Positions 1 through 7,889 of a stretch of DNA of 14,322 nt are shown piece by piece (within the stretch, counting starts at the first letter, position 1; each line of letters opens with the position of its first letter). Source of the DNA: Gammaproteobacteria bacterium (GTDB taxonomy: Bacteria; Pseudomonadota; Gammaproteobacteria; Chromatiales; Chromatiaceae); the NCBI GenBank assembly GCA_019136395.1, contig JAGVUH010000482.1, positions 1 through 14,322 on the forward strand, read 5' to 3'. The notes below the pieces were generated by a model. That model made no database searches. It saw nothing but the letters and a program-made list of their open reading frames with translations, and was not told the DNA's origin. The position numbers were made by a program, and so were the translations under genes.

Positions 1-784
1 TCATGGGCAGGCTGAGCAACTGGCCCATGGTCAGCCAGTCGAAGGCCAGGTAGCCGAGATGGCTGTCCGGCACCCGCACCAGTTCCACCAGGCTGCGGAA
101 GATCCCGTAGCCGATCAGGAAGAGCCCGGAAACGGCCATGGTCGGCCGGGGGCGGCTTGAAAAGAGCCAGAGGATGATGAACAGCGCCAGCCCCTCCAGG
201 GCGGCCTCATAGATTTGCGAGGGGTGCAGGGCCGGGCTCCACTCGGCGCCAGGAGGCAGGTCCCGGCAAGCGTGGGGAAAGCGCTCACAGGACAGACGCA
301 GGCCCCAGGCCACCTCCGTGGCCCGGCCCCAAAGCTCGCCATTGATAAAGTTGCCGATGCGCCCGGCCAGCAACCCCAAGGGCACCAGGGGGGCGATGAA
401 GTCGGTCACCTGAAAGAAGGTCCGGCCCTGCCTGCGGCCAAACCAGGCCATGGCGATAAGGACGCCGATGAGGCCGCCGTGGAAGGACATGCCCCCCTCC
501 CAGACCCGGAACAGGTTGAGGGGATTGGCGAGGATCTGATTGAAGCCGTATAACAGCATGTAGCCCAGGCGCCCGCCGATGATGACGCCGATCACCCCAT
601 GGAAAAGCAGGTCGTCGACCTGCGGGGCGGTCCAGCCCGAGCCAGGGCGGCTGGCGCGGTAGCGGCCCAGGGCCCAGAAAGCGGCGAAGCCCACCAGGTA
701 CATGAGCCCGTACCAGTGGATCTTGAGGGGGCCCAGGGCCAGGGCGACGGGGTCGATGTCGGGGTAGGTCAGCATGGGGGGCAT
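1..784 (-). CDS. lgt: Prolipoprotein diacylglyceryl transferase Lgt (3' end cut by window)
   Basis: Inner-membrane enzyme that moves a diacylglyceryl group from phosphatidylglycerol to the lipobox cysteine of prolipoproteins, the first step of lipoprotein maturation. The reverse-strand translation reads as Lgt throughout: [11 protein letters not shown] near the N-terminus, [20 protein letters not shown], and the signature [14 protein letters not shown]. Counting from the ATG at 775, H99, R139 and N142 fall where E. coli H103, R143 and N146 lie, an offset of 4. Several hydrophobic stretches fit a polytopic membrane protein. Two in-frame ATGs exist, at 784 and 775. The second gives MLTYPDIDP, the usual family start, so 775 is the likelier one. 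Neither has a clear ribosome binding site, because the leader is C-rich. About 260 codons are present and the C-terminus continues beyond position 1. It points away from the accessory block and is probably not part of it. Confidence 0.97.
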   Translation of the reverse strand, partial: MPPMLTYPDIDPVALALGPLKIHWYGLMYLVGFAAFWALGRYRASRPGSGWTAPQVDDLLFHGVIGVIIGGRLGYMLLYGFNQILANPLNLFRVWEGGMSFHGGLIGVLIAMAWFGRRQGRTFFQVTDFIAPLVPLGLLAGRIGNFINGELWGRATEVAWGLRLSCERFPHACRDLPPGAEWSPALHPSQIYEAALEGLALFIILWLFSSRPRPTMAVSGLFLIGYGIFRSLVELVRVPDSHLGYLAFDWLTMGQLLSLPM

Positions 785-797
785 TTTAGCGCAGCCT

Positions 798-814
798 GGG
801 GGGTGGGGGGGTGG
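798..814 (+). other. G-run just upstream of lgt
   Basis: Six G, one T, seven G, one T and two G follow each other on the plus strand, 14-30 bases in front of the first lgt ATG. In the lgt transcript this is a C-rich leader, which explains why no purine-rich ribosome binding site is visible. The G-rich strand might fold into a G-quadruplex, but the very short loops make this uncertain. Confidence 0.4.
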
Positions 815-822
815 ATGCTGGT

Positions 823-844
823 AAGCCATCTGAAGCCATCTGAA
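823..844. repeat. Tandem decamer, 2.2 copies
   Basis: The unit AAGCCATCTG occurs at 823-832 and again, perfectly, at 833-842, followed by AA. Ten-base spacing puts the copies on the same face of the helix, and the array ends five bases before the TTGACG hexamer at 849. It could be a paired regulator site for the downstream operon or merely a small duplication. The sequence cannot tell which. Confidence 0.6.
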
Positions 845-848
845 TGAC

Positions 849-877
849 TTGACGAGATTCCCTTGGGCCAATAGGTT
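849..877 (+). promoter_or_regulatory. Candidate sigma-70 promoter of the accessory operon
   Basis: TTGACG (849-854) matches five of six bases of the -35 consensus. Seventeen bases later comes TAGGTT (872-877), which matches only three of six bases of the -10 consensus. Transcription would start near 884, leaving a leader of about 90 bases before the helicase start. The strong -35, correct spacing and position in the only gap before the operon favour it. The weak -10 suggests low or activator-dependent activity. Confidence 0.35.
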
Positions 878-907
878 ACACGAGACGCCCCGGGGGTCAG
901 GTTAGGC

Positions 908-922
908 ATGGGTCCAACCCAT
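908..922. repeat. Short perfect inverted repeat in the operon leader
   Basis: ATGGGT (908-913) and ACCCAT (917-922) are perfect complements around a CCA spacer. The repeat lies between the candidate promoter and the helicase start, so it could be an operator half-site pair or a small RNA hairpin. A six-base arm can arise by chance, so confidence in function is low. Confidence 0.3.
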
Positions 923-975
923 CCCACCCGTGTCCGATTTCCAATCGTCAGGCTCTTTCCAATCGAGTTGCTGTT

Positions 976-3900
976 ATGCCCATGGAAGCCAAAGGTCGCG
1001 ACCTCTTCATCGTTGATAACAGTGTCGCCGGCTGGACGGGGATCCGTTACCTCCAAGAGTGGTGCGGTATCGCCAAGGCCTTCGATATTGCCACGGGCTA
1101 TTTCGAGATCGGGGCGCTGCTGGCACTCGATCAGCACTGGCAAGGACTAGACAAGATCCGAATCTTGATGGGTGCGGACACAACCCAAAGAACGCGCAAG
1201 CTGCTCCTGGATGCCGTCCGCGCCCGGGCCGTAGCGGTCCTGGACAACAGCATCGAGGCTGACAAACAGGCCAACCCCTTCCTGAACGGCGTGCCCGCGA
1301 TCCTAGAAGCCCTACGCTCTCGCCAGATCGAGTGCCGCGTTTACGACCGCGAGAAGTTTCACGCCAAGGCGTACATCACCCACGCCAAGCTCGAAGTGGT
1401 TGGCTCCCAGGCCCTGGTTGGCTCCAGCAACTTCACCGCACCGGGTCTGACCAAGAACGTCGAGTTAAACATCCAGGTCCAGAGCGCCCGCGAGGTCGCC
1501 CAGCTCCAAGAGTGGTTCGAGGATTATTGGGATAAGGCCCAAGAGATCACGGACTCCATCATCGAGACCATCGCACGTCAGACCCGTCTCTACACGCCGT
1601 TCGACGTCTATGGCAAGGCACTTCAGGAATTCTTCCGCGGCCACGAACTGACCGCAACGGAGTGGGAGGAGACCCGCTCACGGGTCTTCGGACAACTGGA
1701 CCGCTACCAGCAGGAGGCCTATTGGGCGCTGATGAAGATCGCCCGTCAGCACGGCGGGGCCTTTCTCTGCGACGGCGTGGGCCTGGGCAAGACCTTCGTC
1801 GGGCTCATGCTGATCGAACGGCTGGTACTCCACGAAGGTAAGCGGGTGGTCCTGTTCGCCCCGAAGGCGGCCAAGGAAGGCGTCTGGGGACCGCACCTGC
1901 AGGAATGGCTGCCGCATATCGGTGGCGTGGGCGGCAACGCCGATTTCAGCAACCTCGCCGTCTTCAGCCACACCGACCTCAACCGCCAGGGCGACTTCCC
2001 CGAGCGCTTCAAGCGTATCGCGGAGCTTGCCGATGCCGTCGTCATCGACGAGGCCCACCACTTCCGGAATCCTGGCCGCGAGGCGGACGAGGCCCGGGGG
2101 CGCGACCCCTCGCGCTACCATCGTCTCTTCGACCTCCTCGACAATAGCGTCCGCAAGAAGACCCTCTTCATGCTCACCGCCACGCCAATCAACAATCGGT
2201 TGAGCGACTTTCGCCACATGACCGAACTCTTCACCCGGCGTGACGAGACCTACTTTGCCCGTACCCTGGGCGTTAACAACCTCCGCGCCCACTTCAACAA
2301 CATGGAAAAGGCCCTGCGCCAGAACGTCGGGCACGACATCCCCGATGTCGCGGAGGTCATCGGTGAGGTCCAGGACCTCCTCGCCGCCGACCCGATCTTC
2401 ACCAGCCTGGTCGTTCAGCGTAGCCGGGCCTATGCGCGCGCGAGCCAGATTCGAGAGACCGGCAAGGCCGCGGCCTTCCCGGATCGCCGCGCCCCGCAGG
2501 TCGCCGAATACTCGATCCGCAAGACCTACGGCCACCTGCTGGAGATGTTCGAGAAGGCATTCCAGCGTAAGAACCCCCTGTTCACCCTGCCCATGTACTA
2601 CCCCCTGGCCTGGTACAAGGGTCCAGACAAGACCATCGATCCCTTTGAGCAGAACCGGCAGAAGCAGGTCGTCGGGCTGATTCGCACCAACTTCCTGAAG
2701 CGCTTTGAAAGCTCCGTGGCCGCCTTCGATCTGTCCTGCGATCGACTGTTGAAAAAGCTCATCGCCTTCGTCCAGGTCCATAGCGCCAGCGAGGCCGAGA
2801 AGAAGCGCCTGGAGCGCTGGAAGAATCAGAACGCCGAGATCCTCGGCTACGCTGTCCAGCGCCATCTTGACTTCTGGGGTGACGACGGCGCGGACACCGA
2901 GGACGAGGACGTGGTCCCGCAAGAACTCCTGGACGCCGTGGAACGGCTGGACCCCGAGGAATTCGACATCCCCGAGATGCTGTCCGAGACCTTCCTCGAC
3001 CTCGACCAGATCGTCCAGTTCATCGCCGAGGCGAGGAAGTTCGATCCCAAGCACGACGACAAGCTCCAGAAGCTGATCCGCCTGCTGAAGTCCAAGGAAC
3101 TTGCCGGCCAGAAGGTGCTTCTCTTCACCGAATTCGCCGACACCGCCCGCTACCTGCGCGGGCAACTCGAACGGGCTGGCATCACCGGCGTCGCCCAGGT
3201 GGACAGCGCCACCCAAGGCAACCGGGCCGATGTCATCCAGCGCTTCTCGCCCTACTACAACGGCATGTCCTCCGGCGCCCTGGCCGATCAGGGCCGCGCG
3301 GAGACGCGGGTGCTGATCTCCACCGACGTACTCTCCGAGGGCCTGAATCTCCAGGATGCCTCCCGGATGATCAACTACGACATCCACTGGAACCCGGTTC
3401 GGCTCATGCAGCGCATCGGCCGCGTGGACCGGCGCATGAACCCCGAGATCGAAGGGCGCCTGATCGCCGATCACCCGGAGGTCGCCGGCTTCCGCGGCAA
3501 GGTCGCCTTCTGGAACTTCCTGCCGCCGGACGAGCTGAACGCCATCCTGAGCCTCTACAGCAAGGTCACCCAGAAAACCCTCCTGATCTCCAAGACCATG
3601 GGCATAGAGGGCCGCAAACTCCTGACCCCGGACGATGACTACGAGGCCCTCAAGGAATTCAACCAGGCCTACGAGGGAACCCGCACGGCGGTCGAGGACA
3701 TGCACCTGGAGTACCAGGACCTGCTTCAGACAGACCCCACCCTTGAGGCAAGGCTGAAAGGCCTGCCCGGCGCCATCTTCAGCGGCCGTAAGCGACTGGT
3801 CAAAGGTGCCCGCGGCGTCTTTTTCTGTTACGCCCTGCCTGCCCTGGACAAGGAGGCCAACGCCTTCACCGAGGCCGCCGGCACCGCCCGCTGGTACCTC

Positions 3901-4125
3901 TACGACCTGGAACGCGACGCCATCCTGGAAGAACCTGGCGATATCGTCGCCAGCGTCCGCTCCAAACCCAACACCCCGCGTAAGTGCACCACCGAGGAGA
4001 AGACCCTGATCGAGGTCCGCGACAAGGTCGAGAAGCACATCAAGAACACCTACCTCAAGCGCGTCGATGCCCCGGTCGGGGTCAAACCGTCGCTCAAGTG
4101 CTGGATGGAACTCAACGAAGGATAG
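976..4125 (+). CDS. PLD-like domain plus SNF2-type superfamily 2 helicase
   Basis: A 1049-residue protein with two recognisable modules. The N-terminal PLDc_2-like module has H129-A-K131 and GSSNFT at 149-154, a single HKD-type motif of the kind that works as a dimer in nucleases such as Nuc and BfiI. The helicase core follows: Walker A GVGLGKT 267-273, DEAH 358-361, LTATP 400-404 (motif III), STDVLSEGLNLQ 782-793 (motif V) and QRIGRVDR 812-819 (motif VI). An acidic linker lies near 636-645. The ATG at 976 is preceded by a weak GAG eight bases away; an in-frame ATG at 982 is the alternative. Its stop lies four bases before the methyltransferase start, so the two are almost certainly translated together. 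The likely role is ATP-driven translocation on foreign DNA with cleavage by the PLD module. Related arrangements occur in restriction-like and DISARM-like defence loci, where helicase and PLD are usually separate proteins. Domain calls are secure; nuclease activity is inferred. Confidence 0.94.
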   Translation: MPMEAKGRDLFIVDNSVAGWTGIRYLQEWCGIAKAFDIATGYFEIGALLALDQHWQGLDKIRILMGADTTQRTRKLLLDAVRARAVAVLDNSIEADKQANPFLNGVPAILEALRSRQIECRVYDREKFHAKAYITHAKLEVVGSQALVGSSNFTAPGLTKNVELNIQVQSAREVAQLQEWFEDYWDKAQEITDSIIETIARQTRLYTPFDVYGKALQEFFRGHELTATEWEETRSRVFGQLDRYQQEAYWALMKIARQHGGAFLCDGVGLGKTFVGLMLIERLVLHEGKRVVLFAPKAAKEGVWGPHLQEWLPHIGGVGGNADFSNLAVFSHTDLNRQGDFPERFKRIAELADAVVIDEAHHFRNPGREADEARGRDPSRYHRLFDLLDNSVRKKTLFMLTATPINNRLSDFRHMTELFTRRDETYFARTLGVNNLRAHFNNMEKALRQNVGHDIPDVAEVIGEVQDLLAADPIFTSLVVQRSRAYARASQIRETGKAAAFPDRRAPQVAEYSIRKTYGHLLEMFEKAFQRKNPLFTLPMYYPLAWYKGPDKTIDPFEQNRQKQVVGLIRTNFLKRFESSVAAFDLSCDRLLKKLIAFVQVHSASEAEKKRLERWKNQNAEILGYAVQRHLDFWGDDGADTEDEDVVPQELLDAVERLDPEEFDIPEMLSETFLDLDQIVQFIAEARKFDPKHDDKLQKLIRLLKSKELAGQKVLLFTEFADTARYLRGQLERAGITGVAQVDSATQGNRADVIQRFSPYYNGMSSGALADQGRAETRVLISTDVLSEGLNLQDASRMINYDIHWNPVRLMQRIGRVDRRMNPEIEGRLIADHPEVAGFRGKVAFWNFLPPDELNAILSLYSKVTQKTLLISKTMGIEGRKLLTPDDDYEALKEFNQAYEGTRTAVEDMHLEYQDLLQTDPTLEARLKGLPGAIFSGRKRLVKGARGVFFCYALPALDKEANAFTEAAGTARWYLYDLERDAILEEPGDIVASVRSKPNTPRKCTTEEKTLIEVRDKVEKHIKNTYLKRVDAPVGVKPSLKCWMELNEG
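4117..4122 (+). promoter_or_regulatory. Ribosome binding site that fixes the methyltransferase start
   Basis: GAAGGA lies within the last codons of the helicase gene, seven bases before the ATG at 4130. The reading frame is open further upstream to an ATG at 4067, but that start would overlap the helicase by about 60 bases and has no comparable site, so 4130 is chosen. Confidence 0.8.
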
Positions 4126-4129
4126 CACC

Positions 4130-7100
4130 ATGCCCGACCACCGCGCCCGTCTTGCCGCCATCAAGCGCTTCGACCAGCTCGTCACTTATCTGCGCGATGA
4201 CATGGGCTGGCCCATCGAAGGCGACGATTTCGAGGAGATCACCTTCGACTACACCCCGGACGAACTCGGCATCGACGCGGCGAACCGGGCCAAGATTCAG
4301 CAGATCAAGCGCCTGCGGCCCCTGGCGGCGAACCAGCCCTGGGGCATCTTCTTTGTCAGGTTCGAGCCCAAGCGCCTGCCGGTAGTCGCCCTGCGCCGCA
4401 TCCTGAGCCGCGTGGTGCTCAAGAAGCGCGCCGCCGCCAACAGCCCCGAGCGCGCCGCCTGGGACCTGGCCGACCTGCTCTTCATCTCCAACTATGGCGA
4501 CGACGCCGAGCGGCGCATCTCCTTTGCCCACTTCGTCCAGGATGACGACTGGGGCGACCTGCCCACCCTCAAGGTCCTGGGCTGGGATGGCGACGACACC
4601 AACCTGCATCTGGACGAGGTGGCCCGGAAGCTGACCACCAAGCTGCGCTGGCCCGATGATGAGGCGGATGTGCCTGGTTGGCGCGCCACTTGGGGCGACG
4701 CCTTCACCCTGCGGCATCGGGAGGTCATCACCACGGCCAAGCGCCTCGCCGAACGCCTGGCGGACCTGGCCCGGGAAACCCGCAAGAAGGCCAACGCCGC
4801 CCTGGCCATCGAATCGCCCACCGGCCCACTGCGCACCCTCATGGACGCCTTCAAGAAGGCTTTGATCCATGACCTGGACGATGACGGTTTCGCCGACATG
4901 TACGCCCAGACCATCGCCTATGGTCTGCTGTCGGCGCGCATTTCCCGTCCCGCCGGCCTCACCGCCGACAACATGGCCGACATGGTCCCGGTCACCAACC
5001 CCTTCCTCAAGGAGATGCTGGAGAGCTTTCTGCGTCTGGGAGGGCGGCAACGCTCCGGCCAGGGGTGGACCGGCATCGACTTCGATGAATTGGGCATCAA
5101 CGAGATCGTCCAGCTCCTGCGCGAGGCCAACATGGAGGCGGTGCTGCGGGATTTCGGCGACCGCAACCCGCAGGAAGATCCGGTCATCCACTTCTACGAG
5201 TCTTTCCTGAAGGAGTACGACGCCAAGAAGCGGATGCAGCGCGGCGTCTTCTACACCCCCCGCCCGGTGGTTTCCTATATCGTCCGCAGTGTCCATGAAC
5301 TCCTGCAAAATGAGTTTGGGCTGGCCGATGGACTCGCCGACACCGCTACCTGGGGCGAGATACTGGATAGGCACCCCGGCTTGAAGCTGCCGCTCCTCAG
5401 CGATTCGCCGGGCGAGACGCAAACCATCTCGCCAGACGAGCCCTTTGTCCAGATCCTCGACCCCGCGACCGGCACCACGACCTTTCTGGTCGAGGTCATC
5501 GAGGTCATTCACCAGACCCTTAAGGCGAAGTGGAAGGAACAGCGCCTCACCGAGGCTCAGCAGGTCGCCGCCTGGAACGACTATGTGCCGAGGCACCTGC
5601 TACCGCGCCTGCACGGTTTCGAGTTGATGATGGCCCCCTTTGCCATCGCCCACATGAAGATCGGGCTCAAGCTGGCGGAGACCGGATACCGGTTTGGTAG
5701 CGAGGAGCGGGCCCGGATCTACTTGACAAACGCCCTTGAACCGTGGATCAGGCAGCTTCCGTTCATTGGGTTTGAGGCCCTTGCACACGAAGCGGACGCA
5801 GTGAACGAAATCAAACGGCACAAGCGGTTCACCGTCGTCATCGGCAATCCACCTTACGCAAAGCTATCTGCGAATCGTTCGCCATACGCTGAGTCCCTCG
5901 TTGAACCATACAAACGACTGGTTTCGGAAGAGCGTAACGTCCAGCCACTTTCGGATGACTACGTTAAGTTCACCGCGTTCGCGATCCAACTGACTCGCAC
6001 TTCGCCCTTATCCGTAGTTTCCTTAATCACGAATCGCAGTTGGCTCGACGGCTTGATTCATCGCGGAATGCGGAAAGCGATTTTGGGAGAGTTCAATCGG
6101 GTGTCTATTACCGACTGCCACGGAGACAACAATGTTGGTGAGGACGTTCCTGCTGGACGCCAAAACGACAACCTATTCGACATTCGCCAAGGCGTTTCGA
6201 TTTGCTGTTTTGTTCGCAATCTTGAATCGGCAAAATTACTGGAATGGGGTGAGATATGGGGGAGTAGGGCTGAGAAATACAATGAGTTGAGTCGGATGAC
6301 GTTTCAATCGGCGACACGTCAGATAACTGCGCCCGTTTTGCCGAATTACTTCTTCAAGGAATCATCAGAAAATCCCGAAGCAGATTCCTTCTTATCTTAC
6401 CCGTCACTTGTTGAGATTTTCGGGACTGGGGACACCCGAGCCGATCAAGGGCAGCGCTACGGGAACGGAATCAAATCGAATCGGGACGGATTGCTGATTG
6501 ATTTTGATAAGAGTGTATTGAAGCGAAGAATGCTAAAGTTCGCTGATAAGGCTGTCACCGATGCGGAACTAAAACTCGAATGCGAACTGGAGGATGGGCC
6601 TTACTGGAACACAAGCAGGGAGAGAGCGAAAATTGATCCTGCCTTGGCAGATTCGATGATATTTCCTATCACCTATCGTCCCTTCGACCCCAGGTGGATT
6701 TGGTATCAGGTCAACTTGATTCAAATCGGGAGAGGTGGAGCAAGTCGGAAGCTGATGCTTAATTTGGCGGGCAAGGATAACCTCGCCCTACTGTCGTCTC
6801 GAAACAGCCAAACCCCCGAATTCTCATCGGCGTTCTGCACGCGCTACTTATCGGAGATGAAGACGGCGGAATCAACGCGGGCGTCTTATTGTTTCCCGCT
6901 CTACGTCGAAGACGAAGTAGCAGGATTAGATTTCGGCGCAGCAAAGGCCCCGAATTTTTCTCGCAAGTTCTTGTCGCGATTGGCTGGTGCGCTGGGACTT
7001 CCACAGACAGGCGCGCACAACCTGCCCGCCGGCCTGACGCCCGAAGATATCTTCCACCACGCCTACGCGGTGTTTCACAGTCCCGGCTACCGGAGCCGTT

Positions 7101-7564
7101 ACGCGGAGTTTCTGAAGATCGATTTCCCGCGTCTGCCGCTGACCGGAGATCTGGCGCTGTTCCGTGCGCTGGCCGAACTCGGTAGCGAACTCGTCGCACT
7201 GCACCTGCTGGAGTCCCCCATCCTTGACCGACCCATGACGGGTTTCATCGGCAGTCGTAACCCCGAGGTCGAGATGCCCACCTGGTCGAACGACACCGTC
7301 TGGGTGGACAAGCGCCGGACCGCCGGCTTCAAGGGCGTGCCCAAGGACGTATGGAACTTCCACGTCGGCGGCTATCAGGTCTGCCACAAGTGGCTCAAGG
7401 ACCGCAAGGGCCGCACCCTCTCGGACGACGACATCGCCCACTACCACAAGGTCGTCGTCGCCCTGAGCGAGACCATCCGCCTAATGCAGGAGATCGACGC
7501 CGTCATCGACCAGCACGGCGGCTGGCCAGGGGCCTTCGTCCTGAACAGCGGCGAACGAGCATAG
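4130..7564 (+). CDS. N6-adenine DNA methyltransferase with Type ISP-like specificity region
   Basis: A 1144-residue protein expected to transfer methyl from S-adenosylmethionine to adenine N6 at a specific site. The first ~370 residues are an unassigned domain (ITFDYTPDELGID near 40) leading into a helical region. The methyltransferase core starts with GVFYTPRP at 372-379. Motif I is DPATGTTTF (444-452), variant against the common DPACGSGTF. Motif IV NPPY is at 573-576. The C-terminal third matches the Type ISP specificity family: YRPFDPRW at 849-856, then PEDIFHHAYAVFHSPGYRSR, and a tail with VPKDVWNF (from 1070), GGYQ 1080-1083 and KWLKDRKGRTLS. Classical Type ISP enzymes carry nuclease, helicase, methylase and specificity domains in one chain. 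Here the helicase is the preceding gene and no PD-(D/E)XK nuclease is evident by eye. Bases about 5760-6960 are far more AT-rich than the rest, suggesting exchange of the recognition region. The methyltransferase call is firm; the target site is unknown. Confidence 0.93.
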   Translation: MPDHRARLAAIKRFDQLVTYLRDDMGWPIEGDDFEEITFDYTPDELGIDAANRAKIQQIKRLRPLAANQPWGIFFVRFEPKRLPVVALRRILSRVVLKKRAAANSPERAAWDLADLLFISNYGDDAERRISFAHFVQDDDWGDLPTLKVLGWDGDDTNLHLDEVARKLTTKLRWPDDEADVPGWRATWGDAFTLRHREVITTAKRLAERLADLARETRKKANAALAIESPTGPLRTLMDAFKKALIHDLDDDGFADMYAQTIAYGLLSARISRPAGLTADNMADMVPVTNPFLKEMLESFLRLGGRQRSGQGWTGIDFDELGINEIVQLLREANMEAVLRDFGDRNPQEDPVIHFYESFLKEYDAKKRMQRGVFYTPRPVVSYIVRSVHELLQNEFGLADGLADTATWGEILDRHPGLKLPLLSDSPGETQTISPDEPFVQILDPATGTTTFLVEVIEVIHQTLKAKWKEQRLTEAQQVAAWNDYVPRHLLPRLHGFELMMAPFAIAHMKIGLKLAETGYRFGSEERARIYLTNALEPWIRQLPFIGFEALAHEADAVNEIKRHKRFTVVIGNPPYAKLSANRSPYAESLVEPYKRLVSEERNVQPLSDDYVKFTAFAIQLTRTSPLSVVSLITNRSWLDGLIHRGMRKAILGEFNRVSITDCHGDNNVGEDVPAGRQNDNLFDIRQGVSICCFVRNLESAKLLEWGEIWGSRAEKYNELSRMTFQSATRQITAPVLPNYFFKESSENPEADSFLSYPSLVEIFGTGDTRADQGQRYGNGIKSNRDGLLIDFDKSVLKRRMLKFADKAVTDAELKLECELEDGPYWNTSRERAKIDPALADSMIFPITYRPFDPRWIWYQVNLIQIGRGGASRKLMLNLAGKDNLALLSSRNSQTPEFSSAFCTRYLSEMKTAESTRASYCFPLYVEDEVAGLDFGAAKAPNFSRKFLSRLAGALGLPQTGAHNLPAGLTPEDIFHHAYAVFHSPGYRSRYAEFLKIDFPRLPLTGDLALFRALAELGSELVALHLLESPILDRPMTGFIGSRNPEVEMPTWSNDTVWVDKRRTAGFKGVPKDVWNFHVGGYQVCHKWLKDRKGRTLSDDDIAHYHKVVVALSETIRLMQEIDAVIDQHGGWPGAFVLNSGERA

Positions 7565-7577
7565 CCGTGCTCCACCC

Positions 7578-7889
7578 ATGATCACCCAACCCCAGATCGC
7601 CGCCGCCGTGGAGCGGCTCGCGCAAGCGGCCCAGCCCGAGCGCATCCTCGTCTTCGGCTCCCACGCCCGCGGGGAGGCACGGGAGGAGTCCGATCTCGAC
7701 CTGCTGGTCATCGAGACCGAGGTCCCGGATCGAGCCGCGGAGATGGTGCGCCTGCGGCGCTTGCTGCGTCCGCTGCGCATCCCGGTCGATATCCTGGTGT
7801 ATTCCCGCGCCGAGGTGGAGCGCTGGGGCAACCAACCAGGCTGCGCCCTGTTTTGGGCGCTGCGGGAGGGGAGGGTCGTCTATGGCTGA
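7578..7889 (+). CDS. Minimal nucleotidyltransferase (MNT), probable antitoxin partner
   Basis: A 103-residue protein with the complete polymerase-beta-type minimal nucleotidyltransferase signature: G27-S28 followed by ARG, S38-D39-L40-D41-L42-L43-V44, and a third acidic residue in PVDILVY (D71). These are the metal-binding and nucleotide-binding residues of the family. In characterised MNT/HEPN pairs (MntA-HepT) the MNT protein adds AMP to its HEPN partner and silences it. Whether this pair works that way is inferred. The ATG at 7578 lies 13 bases after the methyltransferase stop and has no purine-rich site in front, so translation probably depends on coupling to the upstream gene. Its last eight bases overlap the start of the HEPN gene, the usual layout of such pairs. 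The length is normal for the family and all three acidic residues are present. Confidence 0.9.
   Translation: MITQPQIAAAVERLAQAAQPERILVFGSHARGEAREESDLDLLVIETEVPDRAAEMVRLRRLLRPLRIPVDILVYSRAEVERWGNQPGCALFWALREGRVVYG
7865..7874 (+). promoter_or_regulatory. Strong ribosome binding site for the HEPN gene
   Basis: Two consecutive GGAGG motifs (7865-7869 and 7870-7874) lie inside the end of the nucleotidyltransferase gene, the second seven bases before the ATG at 7882. The HEPN protein is therefore expected to be translated more strongly than its MNT partner, whose start lacks such a site. Confidence 0.7.

Noticed and set aside
769..1143. Minus-strand open frame covering the lgt-helicase gap.
   Set aside because: It overlaps the starts of both flanking genes, has no family features, and the gap carries promoter-like sequence instead.
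1678..4185. Very long open frame (835 codons) on the minus strand, opposite the helicase gene.
   Set aside because: Its translation is low-complexity and shows no family motifs, while the plus strand encodes a complete helicase. Long antisense frames are common in GC-rich genes.
4112..5596. Minus-strand open frame of 494 codons opposite the methylase N-terminus.
   Set aside because: No recognisable motifs; it mirrors codon bias of the real gene on the plus strand.
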